DNA from: Sphingomonas sp. BK235
GTDB taxonomy: Bacteria > Pseudomonadota > Alphaproteobacteria > Sphingomonadales > Sphingomonadaceae
Length of the DNA stretch: 64,000 nt
Assembly: GCF_004345855.1 (NCBI RefSeq)
Contig: NZ_SLXN01000002.1
Coordinates: 186,001 to 250,000, forward strand
Direction of reading: 5' to 3'
Part shown: positions 56,499 to 64,000 of the stretch, piece after piece
Position numbering within the stretch: position 1 is the stretch's first letter
Layout of the letters: each line of letters begins with the position of its first letter
The notes under the pieces: model-generated
Told to the model about the DNA's origin: nothing
The model's database searches: none
What the model saw: only the letters and a program-made list of their open reading frames with translations
Made by a program: the position numbers and the translations under genes

Positions 56499-58220
56499 AT
56501 GTTCCACGTGAAACAATTCGATGTTCTCGTCATCGGCGGCGGGCACGCGGGCGTGGAGGCAGCCGCCGCTGCGGCCCGACGCGGCGCGAAAGTCGGGCTA
56601 GTCACCCACTCCGCCGCAACGATCGGAGTGATGTCATGCAACCCGTCGATTGGCGGCGTTGGCAAAGGACACTTAGTACGCGAGATCGACGCGCTGGATG
56701 GGCTCATGGGGAGAGCAGCCGACTCCGCAGCGATCCACTGGCGCATGCTCAACCGATCGAAAGGATCGGCCGTCCATGGCCCGCGCGTCCAGGCCGACCG
56801 ACGTCGATATCGCCACAGCATCATTCAGCAGCTATCGCATATGCCGGCGATCACGATCGTTCAGGGGGAAGCCACGAAGCTCGTGCTTCGAGGTGGAGTG
56901 CTTGTTGGCGTCGAGTTGGACGACGGGGATACAATTCAGACGCGCGCGCTTGTGATAGCGACCGGAACCTTTCTAGGAGGGCGACTTTTTCGGGGTGATG
57001 ATCGTCAGGTCGGCGGTCGGATCGATGAACGAGCTGCGACGATCCTTGGCGCTGAAATGCGAGCACTCGGGTTGCCGATGGGGCGGTTGAAGACCGGGAC
57101 GCCGCCTCGGCTTGACGGACGTACAATCGATTGGGCTGCTCTCGCGCCGCAACCTTCCGATCGCGAGCACTGGTCCATGTCGTTCATGCCATGCTCGTCC
57201 CGACTGCCCCAGCTTCATTGCGCGATCACTCGCACTAACGAACGAACCCACGCGATCGTCCGTGATGGCCTGGCATCGTCGCCGCTTCTGACAGGGGCGA
57301 TCACGGGTGAAGGGCCACGCTACTGCCCCTCGATCGAGGACAAAATCAATCGGTTCGGGGATCGCGACGGGCACCAGATCTTCTTGGAGCCCGAAGGTCT
57401 GGATGATCACCTCATCTACCCGAATGGTATTTCTACGTCGTTGTCGTCAGCCATCCAGGAACAGATGATCAAGAGTATCGACGGACTCGGGCGGGCAGAG
57501 ATCGTCGCACATGGTTATGCGGTGGAGTACGACTTCATCGATCCGCGCTCGCTCGATCGACGCTTGGCGCTAACGGCACTCGACGGGGTGTTCTGCGCGG
57601 GTCAGATCAATGGCAGCACTGGCTATGAGGAAGCTGCCGCGCAGGGCCTGATCGCCGGTGCCAACGCGGCGGCTCGCGCCTGTGACCTTGAGCCGCTGAT
57701 CCTGGATCGCACTTCCAGTTACCTTGGAGTGATGATCGATGATCTCGTTCTCCAGGGAGTGAGCGAGCCTTATCGCATGCTCACCGCTCGGGCTGAATAC
57801 AGGTTGCTGCTACGCGCCGATAATGCCGAAACGAGATTGACGCCGCTGGGCTTGGAGCGAGGCCTGATCTCGGAAAAACGCCTACGTCATTTCGTTCGGC
57901 GGGAGCGCGACCGAGCGTTGATCCGCGCGGGGCACGTCGATGACATGGAGGCAGCACTGATCCAAGAGGTGGAGGAAGATCGCCGCTACGCCCCCTACCT
58001 CGCCCGCCAGTCGGACGAGATCGAGCGGATGCGGCGAGATGGCGCCGTGCCCATCCCACGAGGCACTGCGTTGAATGCAATCGCGGGCTTGTCAAACGAG
58101 ATGATCGATCGCCTGACACTGGCCGATCCCACCACCCTCGATGAGGCATCGCGCGTCCGCGGCGTGACGCCAGCCGCGCTTTCTGCTCTTTGGCTACATA
58201 CGCGCAAGATGATCGCATGA
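56499..58220 (+). CDS. mnmG: tRNA uridine-5-carboxymethylaminomethyl modification enzyme MnmG
   Basis: 573 aa FAD enzyme partner of MnmE. Dinucleotide motif 'FDVLVIGGGHAGVEAAAAAA', then 'SCNPSIGGVGKGHLVREIDA', 'LKTGTPPRLDGRTIDW', 'RYCPSIEDKINRFGDRDGHQ', 'GQINGSTGYEEAAAQGLIAG'. The start codon overlaps a parS site, so the first residues are 'MFHVKQ', a recurrent alphaproteobacterial oddity. It is about 50 residues shorter than E. coli MnmG (629 aa). A/T-ending codons are visibly more frequent than in neighbours. The stop overlaps rsmG (ATGA). Confidence 0.96.
   Translation: MFHVKQFDVLVIGGGHAGVEAAAAAARRGAKVGLVTHSAATIGVMSCNPSIGGVGKGHLVREIDALDGLMGRAADSAAIHWRMLNRSKGSAVHGPRVQADRRRYRHSIIQQLSHMPAITIVQGEATKLVLRGGVLVGVELDDGDTIQTRALVIATGTFLGGRLFRGDDRQVGGRIDERAATILGAEMRALGLPMGRLKTGTPPRLDGRTIDWAALAPQPSDREHWSMSFMPCSSRLPQLHCAITRTNERTHAIVRDGLASSPLLTGAITGEGPRYCPSIEDKINRFGDRDGHQIFLEPEGLDDHLIYPNGISTSLSSAIQEQMIKSIDGLGRAEIVAHGYAVEYDFIDPRSLDRRLALTALDGVFCAGQINGSTGYEEAAAQGLIAGANAAARACDLEPLILDRTSSYLGVMIDDLVLQGVSEPYRMLTARAEYRLLLRADNAETRLTPLGLERGLISEKRLRHFVRRERDRALIRAGHVDDMEAALIQEVEEDRRYAPYLARQSDEIERMRRDGAVPIPRGTALNAIAGLSNEMIDRLTLADPTTLDEASRVRGVTPAALSALWLHTRKMIA
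56500..56515. promoter_or_regulatory. parS centromere site 1, within the mnmG start
   Basis: TGTTCCACGTGAAACA differs from the consensus TGTTTCACGTGAAACA at one position. ParB loads here. It spans codons 1-6 of mnmG, about 10.8 kb from the predicted origin and 3.1 kb before parB. Confidence 0.95.
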
Positions 58221-58828
58221 CCGAGGACGACGCGCTGGCTTGGTTGAGAAGGAGCTTCGGCGACGGCGCGGTCGATCGTTTGCAGCTTTATGTCCAGCTT
58301 CTGATTGAAGAGAACGAGCAGCAGAACCTCATTGCTCCGGCGACGGTGCCGACGATCTGGGCTCGGCATATCCTTGATTCCGCACAGCTACTGTCGCTCG
58401 CGCCGCGATCTTGGGGAACATGGCTGGACGTAGGTACCGGAGCGGGCTTGCCTGGGCTGGTCGTCGCCATCCTGACGAACGGAAGAATATGGTTGGCAGA
58501 GCCACGGGCCCGGCGCGTAGAATTCTTGAACGCTGTGATATCGCGGTTTAATCTTAGCGAGACCGTCGTGCTTAAAGCACGGGTTGAGTCGGTTGAGACC
58601 GGCGCCGTCGACGTCATATCTGCGCGCGCAGTCGCGCCACTCGACACCCTGCTCGAGAGCACCTCGCATCTTCGCCATAGCGGGACACGGTACGTGCTCC
58701 CCCGCGGGCGAAATGCTGCTACGGAGATCGATGCAGCGGCAGCGCGATGGAAGGGAGTGTTCCACGTGGAACATAGCCTCACTGATCCGGAGTCGCTGAT
58801 TGTCGTCGCGGATGGAGTTCGCGCCTGA
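58217..58828 (+). CDS. rsmG: 16S rRNA m7G527 methyltransferase RsmG (GidB)
   Basis: 203 aa. SAM-binding 'TWLDVGTGAGLPGLVVAIL', 'WLAEPRARRVEFLNAVISRF', and 'DVISARAVAPLDTLLE' are family blocks; 'EENEQQNLIAP' and 'WARHILDSAQLL' mark the N terminus. The C-terminal 'GVFHVEH' is encoded by a parS site. It ends one base into the parA start (TGATG). Confidence 0.95.
   Translation: MTEDDALAWLRRSFGDGAVDRLQLYVQLLIEENEQQNLIAPATVPTIWARHILDSAQLLSLAPRSWGTWLDVGTGAGLPGLVVAILTNGRIWLAEPRARRVEFLNAVISRFNLSETVVLKARVESVETGAVDVISARAVAPLDTLLESTSHLRHSGTRYVLPRGRNAATEIDAAAARWKGVFHVEHSLTDPESLIVVADGVRA
58758..58773. promoter_or_regulatory. parS centromere site 2, within rsmG
   Basis: TGTTCCACGTGGAACA is a perfect 16-bp palindrome and a known parS variant, one change per half-site from the consensus TGTTTCACGTGAAACA. 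It lies 55 bp before parA and 2.24 kb from parS 1. Confidence 0.95.
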
Positions 58829-59610
58829 TGTTCTGCATCGCTATTGCCAACCAGAAGGGCGGCGTGGGTAAGACCACGAGCGCGATCAATCTCGCGACCG
58901 CACTCGCGGCCTCTGGCCACCGCGTTCTCCTGATCGACCTCGATCCACAGGGTAACGCCTCGACCGGACTCGGCATCAACCAGGCGCAACGTGAGCGGTC
59001 GAGCTATGACGTTCTGCTCGACGAGGCAGATTTGTCGGCGACCGCGGTCGCGAGTGGTATACCGCTACTCGACGTTATCCCAGCGACCGTTGATCTGTCC
59101 GGCGCTGAGATCGAACTGGTCGAGTCGAGTGATCGTACGCACCGCCTTCGCCGCGCGCTCGATCGGTCGGAGCATCGATGGGACGTCGTGCTGATCGACT
59201 GCCCCCCCTCCCTCGGGCTCCTCACCATCAACGCGATGGTGGCGGCCGACGCCCTGCTCGTTCCTCTTCAGTGTGAGTTTTTCGCGCTCGAGGGGCTCAG
59301 TCAGTTGCTCAACACCGTCGAGCGGATCCGCTCACGCTTCAACCCTGCGCTGTCGATCCTCGGGGTGGCGCTCACCATGTTCGATCGGCGCAACCGGCTG
59401 ACGGAGCAGGTCTCGGCAGATGTCCGCGCCGTACTGGGCAAAGTGGTGTTCGACACCGTCATCCCGCGCAACGTTCGCCTGTCAGAAGCTCCCAGCCACG
59501 GACTGCCAGCGCTGATCTACGACCATCGATGCAGCGGGTCAGAGGCCTATATGGCGCTCGCGCGCGAGCTGATCAAACGACTACCCCAAGAGGAGAATGT
59601 AGCGGCATGA
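58828..59610 (+). CDS. parA: Chromosome partitioning ATPase ParA
   Basis: 260 aa. Deviant Walker A 'IANQKGGVGKTTSAINLATA', 'LLIDLDPQGNASTGLG' and 'WDVVLIDCPPSLGLLTINAM' identify the chromosomal ParA/Soj group (no N-terminal helix-turn-helix). It moves ParB-bound origins by gradient-dependent DNA binding. Overlaps rsmG by one base and parB by four. Confidence 0.97.
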   Translation: MFCIAIANQKGGVGKTTSAINLATALAASGHRVLLIDLDPQGNASTGLGINQAQRERSSYDVLLDEADLSATAVASGIPLLDVIPATVDLSGAEIELVESSDRTHRLRRALDRSEHRWDVVLIDCPPSLGLLTINAMVAADALLVPLQCEFFALEGLSQLLNTVERIRSRFNPALSILGVALTMFDRRNRLTEQVSADVRAVLGKVVFDTVIPRNVRLSEAPSHGLPALIYDHRCSGSEAYMALARELIKRLPQEENVAA

Positions 59611-60524
59611 GTGACGCAGGAGCGCGCCGACCGAAGAGCGGCCTCGGCCGCGGATTGAACGCGCTGCTGGGCGACGTGGCACAGGACGAGCGGGAGGCGA
59701 AGGACGCGCCGACGAGGGGTGCGGTACGGTTGATCCCGGTCTCGGCGATCGCCCCCCACCCCGATCAGCCGCGGCGGCATTTCGACGAGGCCGCGCTCGA
59801 CGAACTCGCCGCCTCGATCAGCGAGCGCGGACTGATCCAGCCGATCATCGTTCGTCCGCATGGCCATGATTACCAGATCGTCGCGGGTGAACGACGCTGG
59901 CGTGCGGCGCAGCGCGCCCGCCTGCATGAAGTGCCCGTCGTCGTCCGCGACTATAGCGACAGCGAGACGCTCCAGATCGCGTTGCTGGAGAACATCCAAC
60001 GGCAGGATCTCAACGCGATCGAGGAAGCACGCGCCTATCAGCGGTTGATCGACGAGTTCGGCCATACGCAGGACGCCCTCGCCCGTGCGGTTCACAAGTC
60101 GCGCAGCCATGTCGCCAATCTGCTGCGCCTGCTCGACTTGCCGGAAGATGTTCAGTCGCGGGTCGTCGAAGGCACGCTGACGATGGGCCATGCGCGGGCG
60201 ATGATCGGGGCGGACGATCCCGGCGCGCTGGCGGATCAAGTCGTCGCCCAGGGTCTGTCGGTGCGGCAGACCGAGAAGCTGGCAAGCCAAGGCAAACGCG
60301 GTACGCGCGACAGCGGCGAGACACGTTCTGAGCCGCGCCGCGTCGCGCCTGCAAGCACGGGCAGCGCCGACATCGAAGCGCTCGAACGTCAGCTCGCCGA
60401 CCTTCTGGGGCTGCGCGTCCATATCAGCTTCAACGACGATGGTAGGGGCTCGATCACGCTCGATTACAGCTCGTTGGAGCAGCTCGACATGGTGTGTCAG
60501 CGGCTGAGCGGAGAGCGGATTTGA
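59607..60524 (+). CDS. parB: Chromosome partitioning protein ParB (CTPase)
   Basis: 305 aa from ATG 59607. 'SGLGRGLNALLGDV' is the N-terminal ParA-stimulating segment. The CTP-binding ParB/Srx fold has 'ISERGLIQPIIVRPHGHDYQ' and 'IVAGERRWRAAQRAR', then 'ALLENIQRQDLNAIEEA'. The helix-turn-helix ('HTQDALARAVHKSRSHVANL') reads parS, and the C-terminal dimer domain ends the protein. ParB clamps slide from the two parS sites just upstream. Confidence 0.97.
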   Translation: MSDAGARRPKSGLGRGLNALLGDVAQDEREAKDAPTRGAVRLIPVSAIAPHPDQPRRHFDEAALDELAASISERGLIQPIIVRPHGHDYQIVAGERRWRAAQRARLHEVPVVVRDYSDSETLQIALLENIQRQDLNAIEEARAYQRLIDEFGHTQDALARAVHKSRSHVANLLRLLDLPEDVQSRVVEGTLTMGHARAMIGADDPGALADQVVAQGLSVRQTEKLASQGKRGTRDSGETRSEPRRVAPASTGSADIEALERQLADLLGLRVHISFNDDGRGSITLDYSSLEQLDMVCQRLSGERI

Positions 60525-60555
60525 TCGGCGACGCGGCACCCATCTGCTGCGCCGC

Positions 60556-62964
60556 TTAATCGATCCGCATCGCCTCCGCCGCCAGCGCCTCGGCCTCGAT
60601 CAGCAGCGAGTCGTCGGCGCTGCCCGTCGCCACCTTCTCACGCCCGATCAGCGTCAGCACCGGCACCGCCAGCGGGGTGACGCGCGGTAGGTCGACGTGC
60701 ACCATCGTGTCGGCGGCGCGGTCGAGCAGGTCGGCGAGCCGGCCGACGTCGGTCATGCGCGCGCGCGCATCTGCCCAGGCGGCCTGGAGCAGCACGTGGC
60801 CGGGTTCATATTGGCGCAGCACGTCGTAGATCAGGTCGGTCGAGAAGGTGACCTGCCGCCCGGTCTTGCGCTTGCCCGGGTGCTGGCGCTCGACCAGCCC
60901 ACCGATCACCGCCACCTCGCGGAAGGCGCGTTTGAGCAGGTGCGAGCGCTCGACCCATTCGACGAACTCATGCTCGAGGATGTCGGCCGAGAACAAGGCC
61001 GCCGGATCGGTCACGCGCTCCAGCCCGTAGCAGGCGATCGCATAATCGTTGGCGACGAAGCCGAGCGGCTTGAGCCCGAGCGTCTCCATCCTTTTGGTCA
61101 CCAGCATGCCGAGCGACTGGTGCGCGTTCCAGCCCTCGAAGCTATAGGCGACCATGTAGTGGCGCCCCTCGCGCGGGAAGGTCTCGACCAGCAGTTGCTC
61201 GGGCGCTGGCAGAGTCGAGCGGCGCGACTGGATCTCGAGCCACTCATGCACGTCGGCGGGGAAGCGGTGCCACTCGCCCGGCTCGGCGAGGAAGCGGCGT
61301 ACGCGGCTGGCGAGATTGGTCGAGAGCGGCATACGGCTGCCGCCGTAGGTCGGGATCCGCGCCGGCCGGCTGGTGGCGCGGACAATCAAGTCCTCGGTGT
61401 CGATCTTCTCGACCTCGAGGCTCAGCCCGGCGAAGAAGAAGGTGTCGCCGTGGCTCAGCGTCGCGGCGAACCCCTCCTCCACCTTGCCGAGCGCGCGACC
61501 GTTGCGGAAGCGCACCTTGAGCATCGTCGCCTCGACGATGATCCCGGCGTTGAGCCGGTGCTGCGCGACGAAGCGCGGGTGGCTGACGCGCCACGTCCCG
61601 TCCGCATCCTGCGTCAGTCGCTTGAACCGGTCGTATGCCTTGAGCGAGTAGCCGCCGTCGCGGATGAAGCCGAGCACGCGCTCGAACAGCTCGTCGGTCA
61701 GCGCCGAATACGGCAGCGCCGAGCGCACCTCGGCCAGCATCGCGCGCTGGTCGAACGGCGCGGCGCAGGCGCAGGCCATCAGATGCTGCGCCAGCACGTC
61801 GAGCGCGCCCATACGGAACACGTCGGCGTCGAGCTCGCCCGCCTCCACCGCGTCGAGCGCGGCGCGCGCCTCGAGATATTCGAAGCGGTTGCCGGGCACG
61901 AGGATCGCCTCGCTGGGCACGTCGAGGCGGTGGTTGCTGCGCCCGATCCGCTGCAGCAGCCGCGACGAGCCCTTGGGCGCGCCCATCTGGATCACGCAAT
62001 CGACGTCGCCCCAGTCGACGCCGAGGTCGAGGCTGGCGGTCGCCACCAAGGCGCGCAGCCGCCCCGCCGCCATCGCGCCCTCCACCTTACGCCGCGCCTC
62101 TTTCTCGAGGCTGCCGTGGTGGATGCCGATCGGCAGCTGCATCGCATTGGCCTTCCACAGGTCCTGGAAGATCAGCTCGGCGAGGCTGCGGGTGTTGCAG
62201 AAGACGATCGAGGTGCGGTGGGTCTCGATCTCGGCCATCACCTGCTCGGCGGCGTAGCGACCAGAGTGGCCCGCCCAGGGCACGCGGTCCTCGGGCAGCA
62301 GGATGGCGATGTCGGGGTCGGGGCCGGGCTCGCCCTCGACCAGCGCGACCTGGTCGATGTCGCCGTCGGGGGCGAGCCAGGCGCGATAGCCGTCGGGGTC
62401 GGCGACCGTGGCGGAGAGCGCGACGCGGCGACACGCCGGCGCGATCGTCTGCAACCGCGCCATGCACAAGGATAGCAGGTCGCCGCGCTTGCCGGTGGCA
62501 AAGGCATGGACCTCGTCGACCACGATCGTGCGCAGCCCCGCGAACATGGTGAAGCTGTCCGGGTAGCTCAGCAGCAGCGACAGCGACTCGGGCGTGGTCA
62601 GCAGGATCTGCGGCGGACGGACGCGCTGGCGCGCCTTGCGGTCGGACGGCGTGTCGCCGGTGCGGGTCTCGACGCGGATGTCGGCGCCCATCTCGTCGAT
62701 CGGGGTGACGAGGTTGCGCTGGATGTCGACCGCCAACGCCTTGAGCGGCGAGACGTAGAGCGTGTGCAGGCCATCGCGCGGAGTCTCGATCAGCTCGGCG
62801 AGCGTCGGGAGGAAGCCCGCGAGCGTCTTGCCCGCGCCGGTCGCGGCGATCAGCAGCGTGTGGTGGCCGGCGCGCGCCTGGTCGAGCATGTCGAGCTGAT
62901 GCCGACGCGGCTGCCACCCGCGGCGCGCGAACCAGTCGGAGAGGAGCGGGGGAAGCGCGGCCAA
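60556..62964 (-). CDS. Ligase-associated DEXH-box DNA helicase (Lhr-like)
   Basis: 802 aa SF2 helicase. Walker A 'IAATGAGKTLAGFLPTLAEL' (about 42-47), 'LYVSPLKALAVDIQRNL', 'LTTPESLSLLLSYP', 'TIVVDEVHAFATGKRG', 'SIVFCNTRSLAELIFQ', 'LVATASLDLGVDWGDVD', 'QRIGRSNHRLD'. The C-terminal region matches the bacterial set that co-occurs with an ATP-dependent DNA ligase, an MBL exonuclease and a metallophosphoesterase. It is smaller than full Lhr. The exonuclease is divergent nearby; ligase and phosphoesterase are not in the window. Confidence 0.93.
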   Translation of the reverse strand: MAALPPLLSDWFARRGWQPRRHQLDMLDQARAGHHTLLIAATGAGKTLAGFLPTLAELIETPRDGLHTLYVSPLKALAVDIQRNLVTPIDEMGADIRVETRTGDTPSDRKARQRVRPPQILLTTPESLSLLLSYPDSFTMFAGLRTIVVDEVHAFATGKRGDLLSLCMARLQTIAPACRRVALSATVADPDGYRAWLAPDGDIDQVALVEGEPGPDPDIAILLPEDRVPWAGHSGRYAAEQVMAEIETHRTSIVFCNTRSLAELIFQDLWKANAMQLPIGIHHGSLEKEARRKVEGAMAAGRLRALVATASLDLGVDWGDVDCVIQMGAPKGSSRLLQRIGRSNHRLDVPSEAILVPGNRFEYLEARAALDAVEAGELDADVFRMGALDVLAQHLMACACAAPFDQRAMLAEVRSALPYSALTDELFERVLGFIRDGGYSLKAYDRFKRLTQDADGTWRVSHPRFVAQHRLNAGIIVEATMLKVRFRNGRALGKVEEGFAATLSHGDTFFFAGLSLEVEKIDTEDLIVRATSRPARIPTYGGSRMPLSTNLASRVRRFLAEPGEWHRFPADVHEWLEIQSRRSTLPAPEQLLVETFPREGRHYMVAYSFEGWNAHQSLGMLVTKRMETLGLKPLGFVANDYAIACYGLERVTDPAALFSADILEHEFVEWVERSHLLKRAFREVAVIGGLVERQHPGKRKTGRQVTFSTDLIYDVLRQYEPGHVLLQAAWADARARMTDVGRLADLLDRAADTMVHVDLPRVTPLAVPVLTLIGREKVATGSADDSLLIEAEALAAEAMRID

Positions 62965-63037
62965 GGTGCGTGAGATGTAGCGACGCGCCGGGGTGGGGCA
63001 AGGTGCTCCGCCTACCGCTTGCCCCCCATCACCCGCG

Positions 63038-63217
63038 TCACGGCGTGCGCGCGCGATCCTCGGCCGACTGTTCCTTGTACAAGGTGCGCGTGGCGTCCTC
63101 GGTGCGCGCCTCCTCGTGGCGACTGCGACGGTTGCGCAGGATCGCGAACAACAGCGCCGCGACCAGGATGATCGGCCCGACGATCACCACGAAGCTCCAC
63201 AGGCCATCGCCCGCCAT
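63038..63217 (-). CDS. Small single-span membrane protein between helicase and exonuclease genes
   Basis: 59 aa from ATG 63217, with GGAGAG 4 bp upstream. A hydrophobic span ('SFVVIVGPIILVAALLFAIL', about 7-26) is followed by a charged tail ('RNRRSRHEEARTEDATRTLY'). I have the impression of similar short proteins in sphingomonads, but no named family. It sits between two repair genes; whether it belongs with them is unknown. Confidence 0.72.
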   Translation of the reverse strand: MAGDGLWSFVVIVGPIILVAALLFAILRNRRSRHEEARTEDATRTLYKEQSAEDRARTP

Positions 63218-63296
63218 GTCACTCTCCGTTCGCTGTTTCTTGCCTCCGCCAACGTCCCCGCGGTGAACTTCGATCCGCCGCCGCGGTTGTTCCGCC

Positions 63297-64000
63297 ATGG
63301 CGACCCGCGCACCGACGCTCGGCGACTGGCTCGAGCCGCACCCAAATGGCATCTACGTGCGCCCGGCCGACGCCTGGATCGATCCCTCCACGCCCGAGCC
63401 GCGCGCGCTCGTCACCCACGGTCATGCCGACCACGCGCGCGGTGGTCACGGCGAGGTCTGGGCCACCCCCGAGACGCTCGCGATCATGGCGGCGCGCTAC
63501 GGCGAGCAGACCGGGCGCCCGGTCGGCTACGGCGAGACGATCCGGCTGGGCGAGGTCGAGGTGGGCTTCGTTCCCGCGGGCCATGTGCTCGGCTCGGCGC
63601 AGATCGTGCTCGATCATCGCGGCGAGCGCGTCGTCGTCTCGGGCGATTACAAGCGCCGCGCCGACCCGACCTGCGCGCCGTTCCAGCCGGTGGCGTGCGA
63701 CGTCTTCGTTACCGAGGCCACCTTCGGCCTGCCGGTCTTCCGCCATCCCGACACCGGGGACGAGATCGACAAGCTGATCGAGCGCCTTCACGCCAACCCG
63801 GAGCGCTGCGTCGTCGTCGGCGCCTATGCGCTCGGCAAGGCACAGCGCGTGATCGCCGAGCTGCGCGCGCGCGGGCATGCGGCGCCGATCTACCTGCACG
63901 GCGCGCTCCAGCGATTGTGCGACCTCTACGAGGAGCTCGGCGTGCGGCTCGGCGAGCTGCGGCCGGCTACTGGTGCATCGAAGGCTGAGATGGCGGGACA
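63297..64000 (+). CDS. Ligase-associated DNA exonuclease (MBL/beta-CASP), 5' part
   Basis: Starts at ATG 63297 and runs off the window; about 234 residues visible. The metallo-beta-lactamase zinc motif HxHxDH is in 'VTHGHADHARGGH' (His 41, His 43, Asp 45, His 46). 'VGFVPAGHVLGSAQIVLDH', 'RVVVSGDYKRRADPTC' and 'VFVTEATFGLPVF' match the SNM1/Artemis-like ligase-associated exonuclease. Divergent from the DEXH helicase, with which the family usually forms a cluster. Confidence 0.9.
   Translation, partial: MATRAPTLGDWLEPHPNGIYVRPADAWIDPSTPEPRALVTHGHADHARGGHGEVWATPETLAIMAARYGEQTGRPVGYGETIRLGEVEVGFVPAGHVLGSAQIVLDHRGERVVVSGDYKRRADPTCAPFQPVACDVFVTEATFGLPVFRHPDTGDEIDKLIERLHANPERCVVVGAYALGKAQRVIAELRARGHAAPIYLHGALQRLCDLYEELGVRLGELRPATGASKAEMAG

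Overview
This window looks like a chromosomal segment of a GC-rich alphaproteobacterium of the order Sphingomonadales, most likely Sphingomonas or a close relative. The evidence is the very high GC with strong third-position G/C bias, the gene content (UQCC-type chaperone, DUF1491, DUF6489, TIGR02186 next to a TSUP exporter) and the gene order around a hemE-linked replication origin. I see no tRNA, rRNA, transposase, prophage or CRISPR.

Layout. 1-13174 is a + strand flagellar cluster, fliH(partial)-I-J-K-L-M-N-O-P-Q-R-flhB-fliD-fliS. It covers the export ATPase complex, hook-length control, switch, export gate and filament cap with its chaperone. Three of its gaps hold long imperfect or perfect palindromes, and fliK has its own near-consensus sigma-54 promoter. 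13338-17825 carries a peroxiredoxin, a diguanylate cyclase, prs and gltX. 18024-21218 is a riboflavin operon, ribD-ribE-ribBX-ribH; the missing GTP cyclohydrolase II is supplied by a separate ribA at 51207. 21228-21630 is a compact unit with two direct repeats, a sigma-54 promoter and two single-span membrane peptides of 36 and 35 aa. 22130-28039 (minus) has a HerA-type ATPase, TIGR02186 plus a TSUP exporter, and an NfrA-C-like plus NfrB-like glycosyltransferase pair. 28346-35958 holds bamE, a cytochrome bc1 assembly chaperone, yceD and a complete RND efflux operon with a promoter overlapped by a TetR-style palindrome. 36382-38815 has two exported hydrolases.

The core of the window is the replication-origin region. 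Genes left of about 45.4 kb (ppsR, maf, aroE, coaE, dnaQ, hpf, ptsN, a thioesterase, DUF1491, and a SleB-type hydrolase) mostly read leftward. Genes to the right (hemE, hemJ, rho, terC, lolA, xthA, ribA, then mnmE, mnmG, rsmG, parA, parB) mostly read rightward. The 320 bp between ppsR and hemE carries DnaA-box-like sequences and five GANTC sites, so I predict it is oriC. Two parS sites lie inside mnmG and rsmG, beside parAB and 11-13 kb from the predicted origin. The window ends in a DNA repair pair, a ligase-associated DEXH helicase and a divergent, truncated ligase-associated exonuclease.

Many genes overlap by 1-4 bp (ATGA or GTGA), which suggests translational coupling. Function calls rest on motif and family recognition by eye; no database search was run.
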